This document shows positions 1 through 10,839 of a stretch of DNA of 64,000 bases, piece by piece. The notes beneath the pieces are model-generated. The model searched no databases. It was not told where the DNA came from and worked only from the letters and a program-made list of their open reading frames with translations. Source of the stretch: Persicaria tinctoria (taxonomy: Eukaryota > Streptophyta > Magnoliopsida > Caryophyllales > Polygonaceae); assembly GCA_037127255.1 (NCBI GenBank), contig JBANSL010000010.1, forward strand, positions 32,485,120-32,549,119. The letters run 5' to 3'. The first letter of the stretch is position 1. Each line of letters begins with the position of its first letter. Made by a program: the position numbers and the translations under genes.

Positions 1-728
1 ATTTTATGTATCGTTGTTATGCATTGTTGATTATTTGTTTGTTTGTTGTTATTTCATTATTTATTTATTTTTATACAAGGCAAAATTTGGGGGTGGTATT
101 TGTTTTTTTATTAAATAAATATTCGAGATCTGGCAAGCATGATTCTCGAAAGGCGACGAGTTGACAGACAGAAACCGCCTAAACATACAATACAAAACAA
201 AAACAGGCACAAGAAAACAAGCAGAAAAGACCCTACAACAAGCCATCCTAAGCATAACTACTCCCAAAAGTTGAGGACGTCGGTGAAGAACGAAGCCAAG
301 CACCACCGAACAGTAGCATCGTGGGCCATCGTTACTGTAGGAATCTATCTCATATGGGTAATTCAGACAAAACTCCAAGGAAGCTCCTTCCCGGATACTG
401 AGTCGCCATGAAAGCACCACAACGACCTCAGCAAGTCCCGACCCCGAGCTCCACGACCCCAACCAAACATAAGAACTCCTAGAGATGTTGAAAGTAGATC
501 CACATACCGCTCATTCAAAAAGGCCAATAAAGTTATTGTCCAGACCCTTTTGGGATTTGTTCAGCCCTTTCAAGAGTTCAAATAAAGCTATTTCGGAATT
601 TTGGTCACATCCCTTCGGGATTTTGGTCAAACCCTTTCGGGATCGGGATATTGTTCAAGACCTTATAAACCCTTTCGGGAGATGTTTGTTCAAGAGTAGA
701 AATTATAAACACTTATTTTATATATCTC

Positions 729-730
729 TA

Positions 731-792
<62 letters not shown>
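729..792. repeat. (TATC)n microsatellite
   Basis: About sixteen uninterrupted tetranucleotide units, with TATATATATA at the right edge. It lies between the GC-rich and 3' parts of the LINE-derived element. Confidence 0.95.
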
Positions 793-793
<1 letters not shown>

Positions 794-1205
794 ATATATA
801 ACAATAAAGTATTTGTTTTAATTGTCCGGGCCTTCCGTTCCTACTCTACCAGACGGTGAACAAAAACACTCCCCTCTTCTCTACCTCGGGCTCAATGTCA
901 AGCCTTGAGCCCAAATCATAAGGTGTCAGGCCTCCTCAGGCCCAAGGAAAATCCTTTGGGCCCAGGGAACAAGTTGTTGGGAACGCAGCTACATTGCGAC
1001 ATCCAGACAGGGAAAGAGCTAGGTAGAGGGGCGCCGAATCCGACGGGCCTCCGACCAAAACAACCCAAGGGCAACCCGAAAAGGAAGGAATGTACCCAAT
1101 CAAGACCACCATAAGGAGGTGGTGGAAAGGGACAGTGGAAGGCGCGTTGGCTCCGAAGAAAAAGATCGGAATGGACGATGATGGAGCCAAGATGGTCAGA
1201 TCCAA

Positions 1206-1239
1206 CCCCCCCCCCCCCACCCCACCCACCCACCCACCA
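1206..1239 (-). repeat. C13 run plus (CCCA)n; G-rich on minus strand
   Basis: A run of thirteen C is followed by CCCC and several ACCC units. Read on the minus strand this gives many closely spaced runs of three or more G, a good G-quadruplex candidate. It lies inside the LINE-derived element. Confidence 0.8.
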
Positions 1240-1654
1240 AAACGGAAGACCCAACGGACTCCGAGTAGGGAGGAAGAGGAGGAGGTGGGGCAAGAAAGTG
1301 AGGGTGGTTGTCCGGACTAGTGACCGGCGAGATTGGAACCCCACAAAGGGAATTTGGGCCCTGATTTAGGCGAATGGTGGAGGTGAACACCGACTCGGAG
1401 AATCGGAATCAAATTCCACCTGTCACGAGGGCTGAGGCCAAGGTTAGGACGATGATGCCAAGGTTAGGACGATGATGATGAGGACGAATCGAACCTAAAC
1501 GGATAAGAATGGGGGCGTTTTGAGGACAAATTGAGGGTTTGAGATTGGAGATTATCGAGAAAGTATTAAGTCCAGAAAGATTTTCACAAGCGAGCTCTCT
1601 TTCGAAAAGAAGAGAGAGGAGAGAGCGTTTAGGGCGCTTGGGGTGGTATTTGTT

Positions 1655-2839
1655 GGTATTTCATGAGTTGTAGGTTGTACCATGAAGTCCTCCAAATCTT
1701 TTTTTTTTTAATAAAAGATGTGTTATTGGTTGTTTTCATTTCAGTGTTGTCTTTTTGTATATTTTATACATATTAATCAATAAAATCGATTGTTATTATA
1801 AAAATATAAGGAAATGTTTTGGTGACAATCAACTTCGACTGGACCATTAACCAATAGCAGATCCTGACAACCACTATACGTGAGAAGATTGTTATAGTTG
1901 TTCGTATGAAGTAGGGAAACAACCCGGTCCACCATTCTATTAACTTATAAAAAAACACGCACTAAGTGCACCACTTCAAGTTGCCTTACTTGTCTAATGA
2001 GGAGCAATCAGAGATGATGATCTCTATTTTTCGAGCGATCGCCATAAACCCTTGTTGACTACAATCAAACTACGGCCTTTAATCAACACCTTTAAGTCCT
2101 AGCTCGGGAGCTTTGTGAATCCCATGGTCCCACGGTGGAGCGCCTTCGCCTCCACCTCCTCTTCATAGTTCGGATAACAAAACATTAGAGCATCCGCACC
2201 CATAAATTGAGTTTGCTCAAACAAATGGGGGTTGGAAAGTAAATTTTTCTTCAAGCAGATGAAATGCTTATTTTGTTCAAGCAAGTTAATTTTTCAACAC
2301 ACTCATTAACAATTTGCTTGTATATTTAAAATTTGTCTTATTGTAAAATGATTAAAATTTATTGTGCTCGGTGTTTTTTTCCGATTATATTTATTACAAG
2401 CATGCAAATCATTTACTATATTTTAAATAAAGTGAATATACTATATAAAATATAAATAATTTGTCTTATTGTGAAATGATAAAAAAAATTCGGATAAGAT
2501 ATTGGATATGATTTTCGACTAATATAGAATCGACACATATCACTATCCTATCTACTATAATTCATTTTATAAATCACCATTGTAAAGGGTATGATCAAAT
2601 AAGTCATCCTTCAATATTCTAAAATCTTAACACTTATTCATCCAAACCAATACCTTGTTCATTCATTGAGCAATGAATCCTTTTAACTTCCACAATTTCT
2701 TTCGACAGAGATAATGTCAACAAGCAGAGGATGACCACATGGAGCAGTCATTTGTCAATTAGATGGTCATGGCAGAATCCCAACACGACCAATTCCCATG
2801 GTAAAAAGGCAAATAAAGAGCGCTAGAGGATATCTAGAG
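1655..2839. other. Intergenic, AT-rich
   Basis: No gene is recognised. At about 2187 the sequence GAGCATCCGCACCCAT resembles the end of PIF/Harbinger elements. It may be the left end of the element that carried the broken transposase to its right, but no matching right end was found. Confidence 0.4.
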
Positions 2840-3977
2840 GTCGTAATCTTATGGAAGATTACTTTGTGGAACATCCAATCTTCGACACACAAGATTTTCG
2901 CCGAAGGTAAAGGATGAGCAGAGACCGATTCAACATCATCATGACAGGCCTCTACAACCACGACCAATCTTGTCATCAAAGAGAAGACGCCACCAATTTG
3001 TTGGGGTTACTTCCCCAACAAAAGACGATTGGAGCTTTACGAATGTTGACGTATGGGTCCGCTGCAGATCAATGTGCTGACATTACAAGGATGGGGGAAT
3101 CGAGTACCTTGCGATGTATGAAGGAATTTTGCAGGCAAGTCGTTCAACTCTATGGCCCAAGATATCTTCGCAGTCCAACACCAGTTGACCTCACTCGCTT
3201 ACTATCTATAAAAGCAAATGTTGAGGCTTTAAAAGTATGATTGGAAGTATCGACTGCATGCATTGAGAGTGGAAGAACTGTCAAATTGCTTATCAAGGGG
3301 CACACTCAGGACGAAAGGATCGCCCAACGATTATCCTAGAGGCGGTGGCATCGTTTGATACTTGGATATGACATAGTTTCTTTGGGTGTCCTAGAGCTAA
3401 AAATGGCATTAATGTGCTCCATCTATCAAATGTGTTCTCACAGATCCTGGCTAGGAGAGGTCCAACCGCTGTCTACGAAGTCCATGGGAAAAGGTACTCA
3501 AGGGCTTATTATCTAGCTGATGAAATATATCTAAGGTACTCTACATTTGTCAAAACAATTGCCAATCCCCATACGCCACAAGTAAGTTATTTGCAAAGAA
3601 GTAGGAGGCATATCGAAGAGATGTAGAGAGGGCATTTGATATCTTGCAATCTCGATGGGCAATTATATGTCATAGTTGTACATTGCACCACAAATCGGTA
3701 ATGACTACAATTATGCTAACTTGCATTATATTGCATAACATGATTGTTGAGGAAAAGTATGTGGAGGATGAAGAATAAACAGATGAGGAAGAAGAAGACT
3801 TGCAAAAGTCATCAAGGGCTTTTCAAATTTATGATGGGCCAGTCGATATACATGGGAATCGAATTCCTTTTGAGCCAATCAGTAGAGATGGAGCCAATAT
3901 ACAGGCCTTTCATGACCGTCGTGCCAATCTCGAATCCTCTTACATTCACATTCGCCCCATTTTTGCAAGAGTAGCCT
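2840..3977 (+). pseudogene. PIF/Harbinger transposase, degraded
   Basis: Three reading frames together give most of a plant Harbinger (DDE_Tnp_4) transposase. An N-terminal part reads DYFVEHPIFDTQDFRRR. A long intact helical segment follows (2914-3237) with LRMLTYGSAADQ and GESSTLRCMKEF. The catalytic domain has GSIDCMH, WHSFFGCP, YYLADEIY and FVKTI, then RRDVERAFDILQSRWAI and CIILHNMIVE. It is broken by in-frame stops and shifts; a tryptophan after CMH has become TGA at about 3263. The second catalytic aspartate of the family motif NDINVL is glycine here (NGINVL), so catalysis would be lost even if the frame were open. It belongs to a different Harbinger lineage from the element at 28553-33179. 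Confidence 0.85.
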
Positions 3978-4533
3978 GAACTTGTTGTAGTGAGAAGCGA
4001 GTGCGATTTGAGCCTTTGGCTCATTCAGAGGTTTCTTGCACCGGCGCTAGTTGCCAATTTTCCATATAATCAGCATAAATTGTCTCCCATAATTTATCCC
4101 TCTTTAGTTTGTTACCATCATATTCATCAACACTATGACGAACAAAAGATGCACATTTGTAAATCTTCCGAAGGAAGCCAATGAGTGCCCGTTGTTTGGA
4201 AAAATATTACAAAAATTAACGAGAAAGAAGATGGAGGAAGATAAATTGTTAAAAAAAATTGTGTGTGAACTCATAAAAAATTCAAGTGTTATTTAATGGA
4301 GTTTACCATTGTTGAAAATTTGTAAAATTATTACTGTTAATTATTATCGTTGTAAAATCTACCGTTCAAATTATAAAACTTTTGATCAACTAAAATGAAA
4401 GAAGAGAAACAAATTTAATGCAAAGAGACACATGCGAGCTTTTCTAAATTTAATTGAAAAAAAGCAGCTTTGTGGGTGTTGAAAGAATAAAGAGATGAGC
4501 AATTAATGATCAAGTGAATCCCGACCTTAGGCT
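3978..4533. other. Flank of Harbinger remnant
   Basis: AT-rich, with no readable gene. It leads directly into the target-site duplication of the Pack-MULE at 4534. Confidence 0.4.
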
Positions 4534-4542
4534 TTTATTTAA
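4534..4542. repeat. 9-bp target duplication TTTATTTAA, copy 1
   Basis: Left flank of the Mutator-like element at 4543. Identical copies occur at 9009-9017 and 10840-10848, each exactly at an element end. Confidence 0.8.
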
Positions 4543-4596
4543 GAGGAAATTACACTAAATAGCCTAAAAAACGGGCCTATTTGCATAAATAGCCAA

Positions 4597-4612
4597 GGGG
4601 GGGGGGGGGGGG
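4597..4612 (+). repeat. G16 homopolymer
   Basis: Sixteen G in a row inside the left terminal repeat of the Pack-MULE. The right terminal repeat lacks it, so it arose after the arms diverged or is a sequencing artefact. Confidence 0.8.
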
Positions 4613-4843
4613 AATGGGCCAAAATGGCCGAGCTACTTTATGCAAATAAAACTGCCGGTTATTTCCCACTGTTTGTAACCGGTTGCAGTGGGTAATGAAA
4701 TTAAAACGGAGAGGGATGGTGTAGCAGCGGAGACTGGAGAGACGAGCGTCTGTGGAGAAGAAGAGAGGGGAGGGTGAGGCGGTGGGTGCGGGTGGGCCTA
4801 AGGGGAATCCCAGCGAGAGAAGCCGGGGCTGGGGCGGACGGCG

Positions 4844-5092
4844 GTGGGTGAGGGTGAGGCGGCGACGACAGACGATTTGTTTGGCGAGATCGATAAGGCG
4901 ATTGCGATGAAGAGTAAGGAGTTCGTGAAGCAGGGGTTGTTGAAGCCCAATCCTCATAAGGTTGTGACGGCGGCGGACGGTGGTGGTGTCAATGAGGCTT
5001 CGGAGGAGATTGAGGAGTTGGAGGCGAAGGAATTTGTGGATTTTGATTCTTCTTCGTCCACAGTTTCTTTTTCAATCTCGCCGGAAGCTTGA
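4844..5092 (+). pseudogene. Captured coding-like fragment, unknown
   Basis: This is an open GC-rich stretch with protein-like composition. It includes DDLFGEIDKAIAMKSKEF and a Glu-rich part EASEEIEELEAKEF, then a stop. The first ATG in frame is at 4907; the frame is open upstream without one. I do not recognise the family. It sits between the left terminal repeat and the synaptotagmin exons of the Pack-MULE, where the captured 5' end of a host gene would lie. It may come from a different locus from the SYT exons, making the cargo chimeric. It could also be translated 5' UTR. Confidence 0.35.
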
Positions 5093-5367
5093 CAAATCAT
5101 CACTATGGCTACCGCATCAGGTTCGTCCCGCTTTCCCCTCTTTCCCTTTTGATTTAGTAGGTCTAATTTGTAGTAGATCTAATTTGTGGAATTGAGGTTT
5201 GATTTTCTAAAATTGGGTTCAATTCGATGCTTTTGCTTTTACTGTCCAAACTTTAGGGTTTCTTGCTAGTATTAGAAGGGGGAATTGAGAACTTGCAGAT
5301 AGAAATCAGTTCTTTTGACTCTGCCTTGTGCTTTTGGTTGATGGTTTGTTGTCTCACTCTTGATCAG

Positions 5368-6429
5368 GATCCTCATGTTCGTCCACTGGCTGAGCAAGAT
5401 TCCGAGACATTGCAGCGACTGCTTCCTGAAATACCCCTTTGGGTGAAAAATCCAGACTATGATAGAGTATGTAGTACTTTGTTTTTGTGGCTCGTAGGCA
5501 GGCTAAGTACAAAAAGATTTGCTTATATGAGAAAAAAAAAATACACAGTTTACTTAGAAATGACTATATTGTTCTAGTACAGATACTAACCTTTAAATCT
5601 CATTGATAGACTATTATTGAACTCGTCTTTGATGGTCCTTTTGTTGTTTTGCTTTTGCAAAGGTTGACTGGCTGAACAAACTTATAGCTTACATGTGGCC
5701 TTACCTTGACAAGGTATCCAATCATTGCAAATGCCCTATTTATACCGCAAAAATTACAAGTTGGTTCTTTTCTCATCTTGTTGTACAACATTGGCTAAAA
5801 TCAATTATGGTTCTAACTTGTATTGCAAGGCGATATGTAAAACCGTTAAGGATGCTGCAACACCGATCATTGCTGAGCAGATTCCCAAGTATAAAATTGA
5901 CTCTGTTGAATTCGAGTCGCTCACTTTGGGTACTCTGCCTTCTACTTTCCAAGGTCAGTGCCATATTCTACCAATAATCTTGTGGGTGTGATCTCAGCCC
6001 TTATGATTTCCTTTTTAAGCAAGACACTTGGTGAAGAGAAAATGTATAGAGATATCAAATACCGATTTTTTTTGGTTGTGTAATAGGGGTATTTCAGAAT
6101 ATTTTACAGTTTAAAGATAGTGTGTGCAATGTCTAATACACAATCTGCTCATCCTATCTGTCTAAGCCATGTGTCATTGATCTCTTGTTGCTCTATTAGA
6201 TGTAATTTCATGTTGTGAATTTTAACTTAATAGAAAGTGGTGTATCATCGCTAATATTTCTTCTCATCGTCTATTGCATTCGCCGTTCCATGTTCTTGTT
6301 CTCTTATCAGGCATGAAAGTCTATGTTACTGATGAGAAAGAATTGATGATGGAACCACATTTGAAGTGGGCTGCAAATCCTAATATTCTGGTTACTGTGA
6401 AATCGTTTGGCTTGAAGGCAACTGCTCAG
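5368..6429 (+). pseudogene. SYT1: Synaptotagmin-1-like fragment (SMP domain, 4 exons)
   Basis: Plant synaptotagmins tether the ER to the plasma membrane through an N-terminal membrane anchor, an SMP lipid-binding domain and C2 domains. Here only exons 2-5 of the usual layout are present, with splice sites and phases intact: 5368-5466 (EQDSETLQRLLPEIPLWV), 5663-5713 (VDWLNKLIAYMWPYLDK), 5830-5953 (IIAEQIPKYKIDSVEFES) and 6311-6429 (GMKVYVTDEKELMMEPHL). The membrane-anchor exon, the rest of the SMP domain and both C2 domains are missing. The exons carry no stops, so capture looks fairly recent or the fragment is under some constraint. It lies inside a Pack-MULE and cannot make a working synaptotagmin. 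Confidence 0.88.
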
Positions 6430-6675
6430 GTTGCCCGTTTTCTTCTTTTATTCTTCCTTTTATCTCCTTATGTTTCCTTTTCCCCAATGCTAATGCCCGT
6501 TTTCTTCATTTATTCTTCCTTTTATCTCCTTATATACCTGCATGCTCTCTATCTTACACAAAGCAGCTCTAGGTTTCTCCCTCTTTATGCTTTCAGAGTT
6601 ATAAAGTTTGTGAAGGTAAAGAAACATGCCTGTTAATAACTTAATATGCATTCATAATGAAGATAGATGGAAAAT

Positions 6676-6745
6676 AGTCTATTAGCTCAATTGGTAGAAC
6701 GTTGTGTTTGCACACAAAGATGTGAGTTCGACTCTCACATAGGCT
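6676..6745 (+). other. tRNA-like sequence, left arm
   Basis: The acceptor halves AGTCTAT and ATAGGCT pair along all seven positions with one wobble. A D-arm-like GCTCAATTGGTAGAAC and a T-arm GTGAGTTCGACTCTCAC are present. The anticodon arm is TTGTG-TTTGCA-CACAA, with only six loop bases instead of seven. It is probably a tRNA-derived repeat rather than a working tRNA. Confidence 0.5.
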
Positions 6746-6794
6746 AATACGGAGTATGCGTTCATATCTTTATGGACTTATACGATTGAACATG

Positions 6795-8790
6795 GTAGAA
6801 AATATATACACTAATGGCAGGACAAATTTGTGAATCTGGTACGACAAATTTGTGAATTATGAATATCTATGAACTTATAAAATTATGAACTTGGTAGGAA
6901 ATATATAGACTAGTGGTAGGACAAATTTGTTAATCTGGTAGGATAAATATATGATAATGGTATGATAAAAATGTAATCACCGAAATTCCTAAGTGTATAA
7001 CTTGACACTAATGGTAGGATAGATGTACACGAATGGTAAGATATATTTGTACTATTGACAAAGAAGTAGAATTAATATTGATCAATCCACAAATCCCAGA
7101 CTAGTAATTATTGAGGCGTAAATTGACCATAATCTCAATCTCAATTACCAATCCATAAATCCCAATCACAATCCAATTTCTACCAATCAAAATTCTTGAA
7201 TCCAATCTAATTCAATGCTAGAGCGACTGAATTAGAGCATCTACCCTTGGATATAATGTTACTTAGGTTTCCTTCATCTTCTGTTGTAGGTTGGAAACCC
7301 TCTACCCTTGGTTGTTTTTCTGAAAAATGTGGAACATAATTTGTTACGGTTTCTAGCTTGATTTTCCTTGAAAGCTATTTAAATTGGTATGATAGATGCA
7401 CAAAAATGGTAGGATATATGAAAACTAATGGTAGGATAAAACAACGATATCGGTAGGATCAGAATGGTAGGATTGATGGAAACTAATGGTAGGAGAAAAC
7501 AACGATATTGGTAGGATCATAATGGAAACCCAGTAATTCCTGTATAACTTGAAACTAATGGTATGATAGATGCACACTGATGGTACGATATATTTATACT
7601 ATTGGAAAAATGTAAATGCATAATTGACTTTACGAAAAAAAATTACTTCCACATGAATCTCAGAAAAGCAAAAAGAGAAGGCATGCTCCACAGGCAGAGA
7701 CTGAAGTTATATGAACCACATATGCAAAAGCTATACATGGATATATCATGTGCGATGATGAATCTCAAGCTATGGTCCCTATCCTGGATAAAGTTAGTGC
7801 TACACTGAAAGAAGATCCAAGTAGTGAATATTGACACTCAGAAGTACCCAGTCATCGCTGACAAGTTCATGATCATCACAGATTTGTCCTATCACCAATG
7901 TATATATTTTCTGTCATGTTTATAATCGTATAAGTTCAGAGAGATTTATGAATTTGTCCTAACATGTTCGTAAATGTGTCATACCATTAGTGTATATATT
8001 TTCTGCCAGGTTCATAATTGTATAAGTTTAGAGAGATTCGTGAACACACATACTCCGTATTAGCCTATGTTAGAGTCGAACTCACATCTTTGTGTGCAAA
8101 GACAACGCTCTACCAATTGAGCTAATAGACTATTTTCAATGGGTCCTTATGATCGTCTAGGCATCAAGAAGTGATAATTTCGCAGGAAGCAAAAATAGCG
8201 CTTGAATTTGTTATCTTAATTTGCAAGTCATGCAATTGATCAAAAAGAGAGTATAAATTACGAACTCTCTGCAACCGGTCTTGTGAAACCGTCACCTTGG
8301 GGTAGTTCTGTTATAAGAAAAATGAATAACTACAAAGGATAGGTACAAGATCACTTACACATCGCTGTCACTGTCATCGGTCAAACTTCTTGCACTTTTT
8401 CAGGTATGAAAGGACAGTTGTACACTATTGGTAGGACGAAAGTATTCTATTGGTAGGATGGGGACTGTATCGTTTCCTAGAATGAACGGGTAACTTTTTC
8501 CTCATCCTTTCCGCTTTTTGCAGAGCATGTTATGGTGTTTCAGATCCTCCTTTCAAGCTTATATATGTTTTTGGGGACACCCATCAATGCAATTATTGCA
8601 TTTTCCCCTCATAAATGCTCCCCCTTTTCTCAAAAGAGGAATTCTGTTTTGGCGCCAAAAGTACACTGACAGCCCGCCAAATCAGCTACAGTGAATCACC
8701 GCCAGATTCTTTCCAAAATATCTCCAGGTATGGAAAGAGGGGTTTAGTCTATTGGTAGGACAAATTAATTCTATTGGTAAGATGGACAGT
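6795..8790 (+). repeat. Dispersed TGGTAGGAT/C motif array
   Basis: A short motif of the form ACTAATGGTAGGATAAA or CTATTGGTAGGACAAA recurs many times between 6795 and 7600, and again at about 8428-8460 and 8745-8790. A longer direct repeat is embedded: the stretch at about 6985-7075 (AAATTCCTAAGTGTATAAC) returns at about 7530-7605. Confidence 0.6.
8062..8131 (-). other. tRNA-like sequence, right arm
   Basis: Inverted copy of the block at 6676-6745. It differs at a few positions: GAGC instead of GAAC restores the D-stem, and TAACATAGGCT replaces TCACATAGGCT. The six-base anticodon loop is conserved. Confidence 0.5.
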
Positions 8791-9008
8791 CTACAGTTTT
8801 CTGAAATGAACGGAGGATGTCTTTTGGTGCCACATGTCACTGACACCTACTGACAGCTACAGTGTCCCCCACCTTCACCTGCAACTTCCTCTCCCGGTTA
8901 CCAATTTTATTTGCACAAAATAGCCATTTTCTACCCCATGCAAATAATCCAGCCACTTGGCTATTTGTGCAAAGTTTTTTTTTAGGTGGCTAGTTATGCA
9001 AATTGACC

Positions 9009-9017
9009 TTTATTTAA
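9009..9017. repeat. TTTATTTAA target duplication, copy 2
   Basis: Shared junction: it closes the element at 4543-9008 and opens the element at 9018-10839. Confidence 0.8.
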
Positions 9018-9124
9018 GGATCTTGATACATTTACACTAGGTGTAAAATATTAATTTTACACCACCAATAAATTTATAAAAGTGTCACCGTTTATATGCT
9101 AATAATTAATAAAGTTAAAAAGGG

Positions 9125-9660
9125 GAACAAAAGCACAACTCTTCATCTCCTTCTGCACATACTCCGGCCGACCTTTTGGCTTCTATTCTTATGGTGTTCT
9201 GTCGTTTTCAACCCAGCACAAGGAAGCAGAGCAAACAAGAAGGTATTGAAAATTTCCTTCTTTTAATTTTTCCCAACCCCAAATTTCCAATAATATAATA
9301 CAAAACCTTAATTCCAAATCTTCCTCTGATTGTTGGAGATTTACCCAGTCCCAAATCAAACCCTAGCAATCACCACCATGGCATCATCGACCACAATCAA
9401 ACCCTTTGTGATCCCCAAAACTCAATATTTCCCTCTTGCATCTCCTCTCACGCCATTTTGTTCTTCCTCAATGGACGAATTCTCGATTGCTCTACCAGAA
9501 TCCTCTCCGCCTCCAGTGCAATCGCACTTTCTTCGCCCTCAATTTCTGCTTCAAGCTCCTTGGCAATGGCGGTGATGGAAACTCTACCGAATCTCACGAT
9601 TACTAGCTATATCATTTGTACGGAAAAAATTGTGTTGGTTTGAGATTAAAGGAAAATGAA
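9125..9660 (+). other. Possible captured gene 5' end
   Basis: Near 9190 an ATG opens MVFCRFQPSTRKQSKQE and runs to a donor-like GAAG|GTATTG at about 9241. A second ATG at 9378 opens MASSTTIKPFVIPKTQ and continues to a stop at 9575. Base composition and the CCACCATGG start context look genic. The minus strand also has an open stretch rich in Glu, Ala and Leu here, so strand is uncertain. I do not recognise a family. Confidence 0.3.
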
Positions 9661-9779
9661 ATATGGAGAGTTATGGAGCTCTTGTGCAAGTTCTATGGCA
9701 ATTTCAATTTTATTATTTTAAAGTAAAAAAAATGGTGAAAAGTTTATGAGATCTGGGAGGGAAATGAGAAGAGGCTTAA

Positions 9780-10689
9780 GGGCATCTTCCCTCGTAGGTC
9801 AAACCGGTCATGAAAAATAGCCTACTAAAAAAGAATATTCTATAAGATATCCTCTTTTAACCTACCATCTATTATTTTGGTTCTCCTCATAAGCCAATTT
9901 TAGCTTGCTAAAATTGTTAAAACTATCTATAAATTGATGCATATTTTCATTTATTCTATACATCACCTAATATATTTGGTTGTGCTAACTTTAACTAATT
10001 TCAAAGTGAATCACAAGGTGTATGTCATTGTGAAAATTTTGATATATATTCAAAATTTCCTAGTAGCTTTGGAACAAGCCATTAAAAATTCACATGAAGA
10101 CGATTAGAGTGATGACCTCGAAACAATGAATCATTTTGGAGAGAGTGATATTAATTTGCAATCATATTAGATATTACTTCCTATTATGGTTTTGATGTGT
10201 TTAGAAATTTATTATTATTATTTTCAAATAAAGTTGGATCAAAAAATTATTTTCAAATAAAGTAGTTTATGCAACTTGATATTTATTTATGAGGTATGAT
10301 TTTGATAAAGATATAATAATAATAAATGAATATGTGGTTCTAAAGATATTATTTATGCAAATATAATCCAAACATATTAAATATTATAGTCATATCAAAT
10401 AACTCATCAATATCTTTACAACACTATAACTTTTTATTTTGATAAAAATTATAATTAGATAGTTTATATACAATTAATTGTGTAATTTGTAAATTTATAT
10501 TAATATTAAACAATTAAAAATAAATAAATAAAAGGGTGAAATTCACATTTGGCCTTCTAAAATTTCAAGCCAAATTTGGCCTTCGTTTTAGAAATAGGCC
10601 AAAAAGTTTTTGGCAAAAACCCATTTTAACCTATGATGGGAGGGAAAAAAAGTCAAAACCCATTTTATAGCCTATGGTGGGAGATGGCC
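9780..10689. mobile_element. Tourist-like MITE
   Basis: The inverted ends are GGGCATCTTCCCTCGTAGG on the left and, in reverse, GGCCATCTCCCACCATAGG on the right. The flanking trinucleotide is TAA on both sides (9777-9779 and 10690-10692), as in PIF/Harbinger-type MITEs. The body is AT-rich with no coding potential. Confidence 0.65.
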
Positions 10690-10839
10690 TAATGGAGGAA
10701 GCCAGGAAGGAAGACGAACAGTCTTGATATTTTTGCCTTTGATTTTTTTTTAATAAAATGATTTACCTGCCACATGTCAACACGGTAGTGGAAGTGTAAA
10801 ACAAATTTGTTTACACCGAGTGTAAACGTAGATTTTTCC

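Larger units (their letters stand above)
105..1637 (-). mobile_element. LINE-derived non-autonomous element, copy 1
   Basis: The element is flanked by a near-perfect direct repeat TTGGGGTGGTATTTGTT (87-104, with one extra G, and 1638-1654), the size expected of a non-LTR target-site duplication. On the minus strand it ends in an A-rich tail next to the left repeat (TTTTTATTAAATAAAT on the plus strand). Its last 120 bases resemble the end of the element at 25761-27277: GTATGTT, a purine-rich stretch, then GTCTG and CTCGAAT before the AATAAAAAAA tail. No reverse transcriptase is readable. The 5' half is GC-rich with GGGCCCAAAGG motifs, and a TATC microsatellite separates it from the 3' part. 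It probably moves with help from a full LINE. Confidence 0.65.
6670..8137. mobile_element. Foldback element with tRNA-like arms
   Basis: The arms at 6670 to about 6925 and about 7884 to 8137 are inverted copies. Both begin GAAAATAGTCTATTAGCTC and contain the same tRNA-like block, TAATACGGAGTATG and AAAATATATACACTAATGG in the same order. The centre is AT-rich and full of short TGGTAGGAT-type repeats. No protein is encoded. I could not find a convincing target-site duplication. It lies wholly inside the Pack-MULE, downstream of the SYT exons. Confidence 0.65.
4543..9008. mobile_element. Pack-MULE carrying an SYT1-like gene fragment
   Basis: The terminal inverted repeats are about 150 bp and imperfect. 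The left end runs GAGGAAATTACAC then AAATAGCC, a poly-G run and TTTATGCAAATAAAACTG. The right end, read in reverse, runs GGTCAATTTGCATAACTAGCC, ACAAATAGCC, then TTTTGTGCAAATAAAATTGG in the same order. A perfect 9-bp duplication TTTATTTAA borders both ends, the signature of the Mutator superfamily. No transposase is present. The cargo is a GC-rich open stretch at about 4700-5100, four spliced exons of a synaptotagmin-like gene (5368-6429), and a nested foldback at 6670-8137. Carriage of host exons with their introns is typical of Pack-MULEs. Confidence 0.85.
9018..10839. mobile_element. Second Mutator-like element on the same site
   Basis: The terminal inverted repeats are about 30 bp followed by more matches inside. 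The left end is GGATCTTGATACATTTACAC then TAGGTGTAAA. The right end in reverse is GGAAAAATCTACGTTTACAC then TCGGTGTAAA. It is flanked by TTTATTTAA at 9009-9017 and 10840-10848. No transposase is present. It holds a host-gene-like stretch (about 9125-9660) and a nested MITE (9780-10689). Confidence 0.75.

Noticed and set aside
6676..8131. Functional tRNA-Ala(UGC) genes
   Set aside because: The anticodon loop has six bases and the D-stem of the left copy is mispaired. The inverted, repeated context points to a tRNA-derived repeat.
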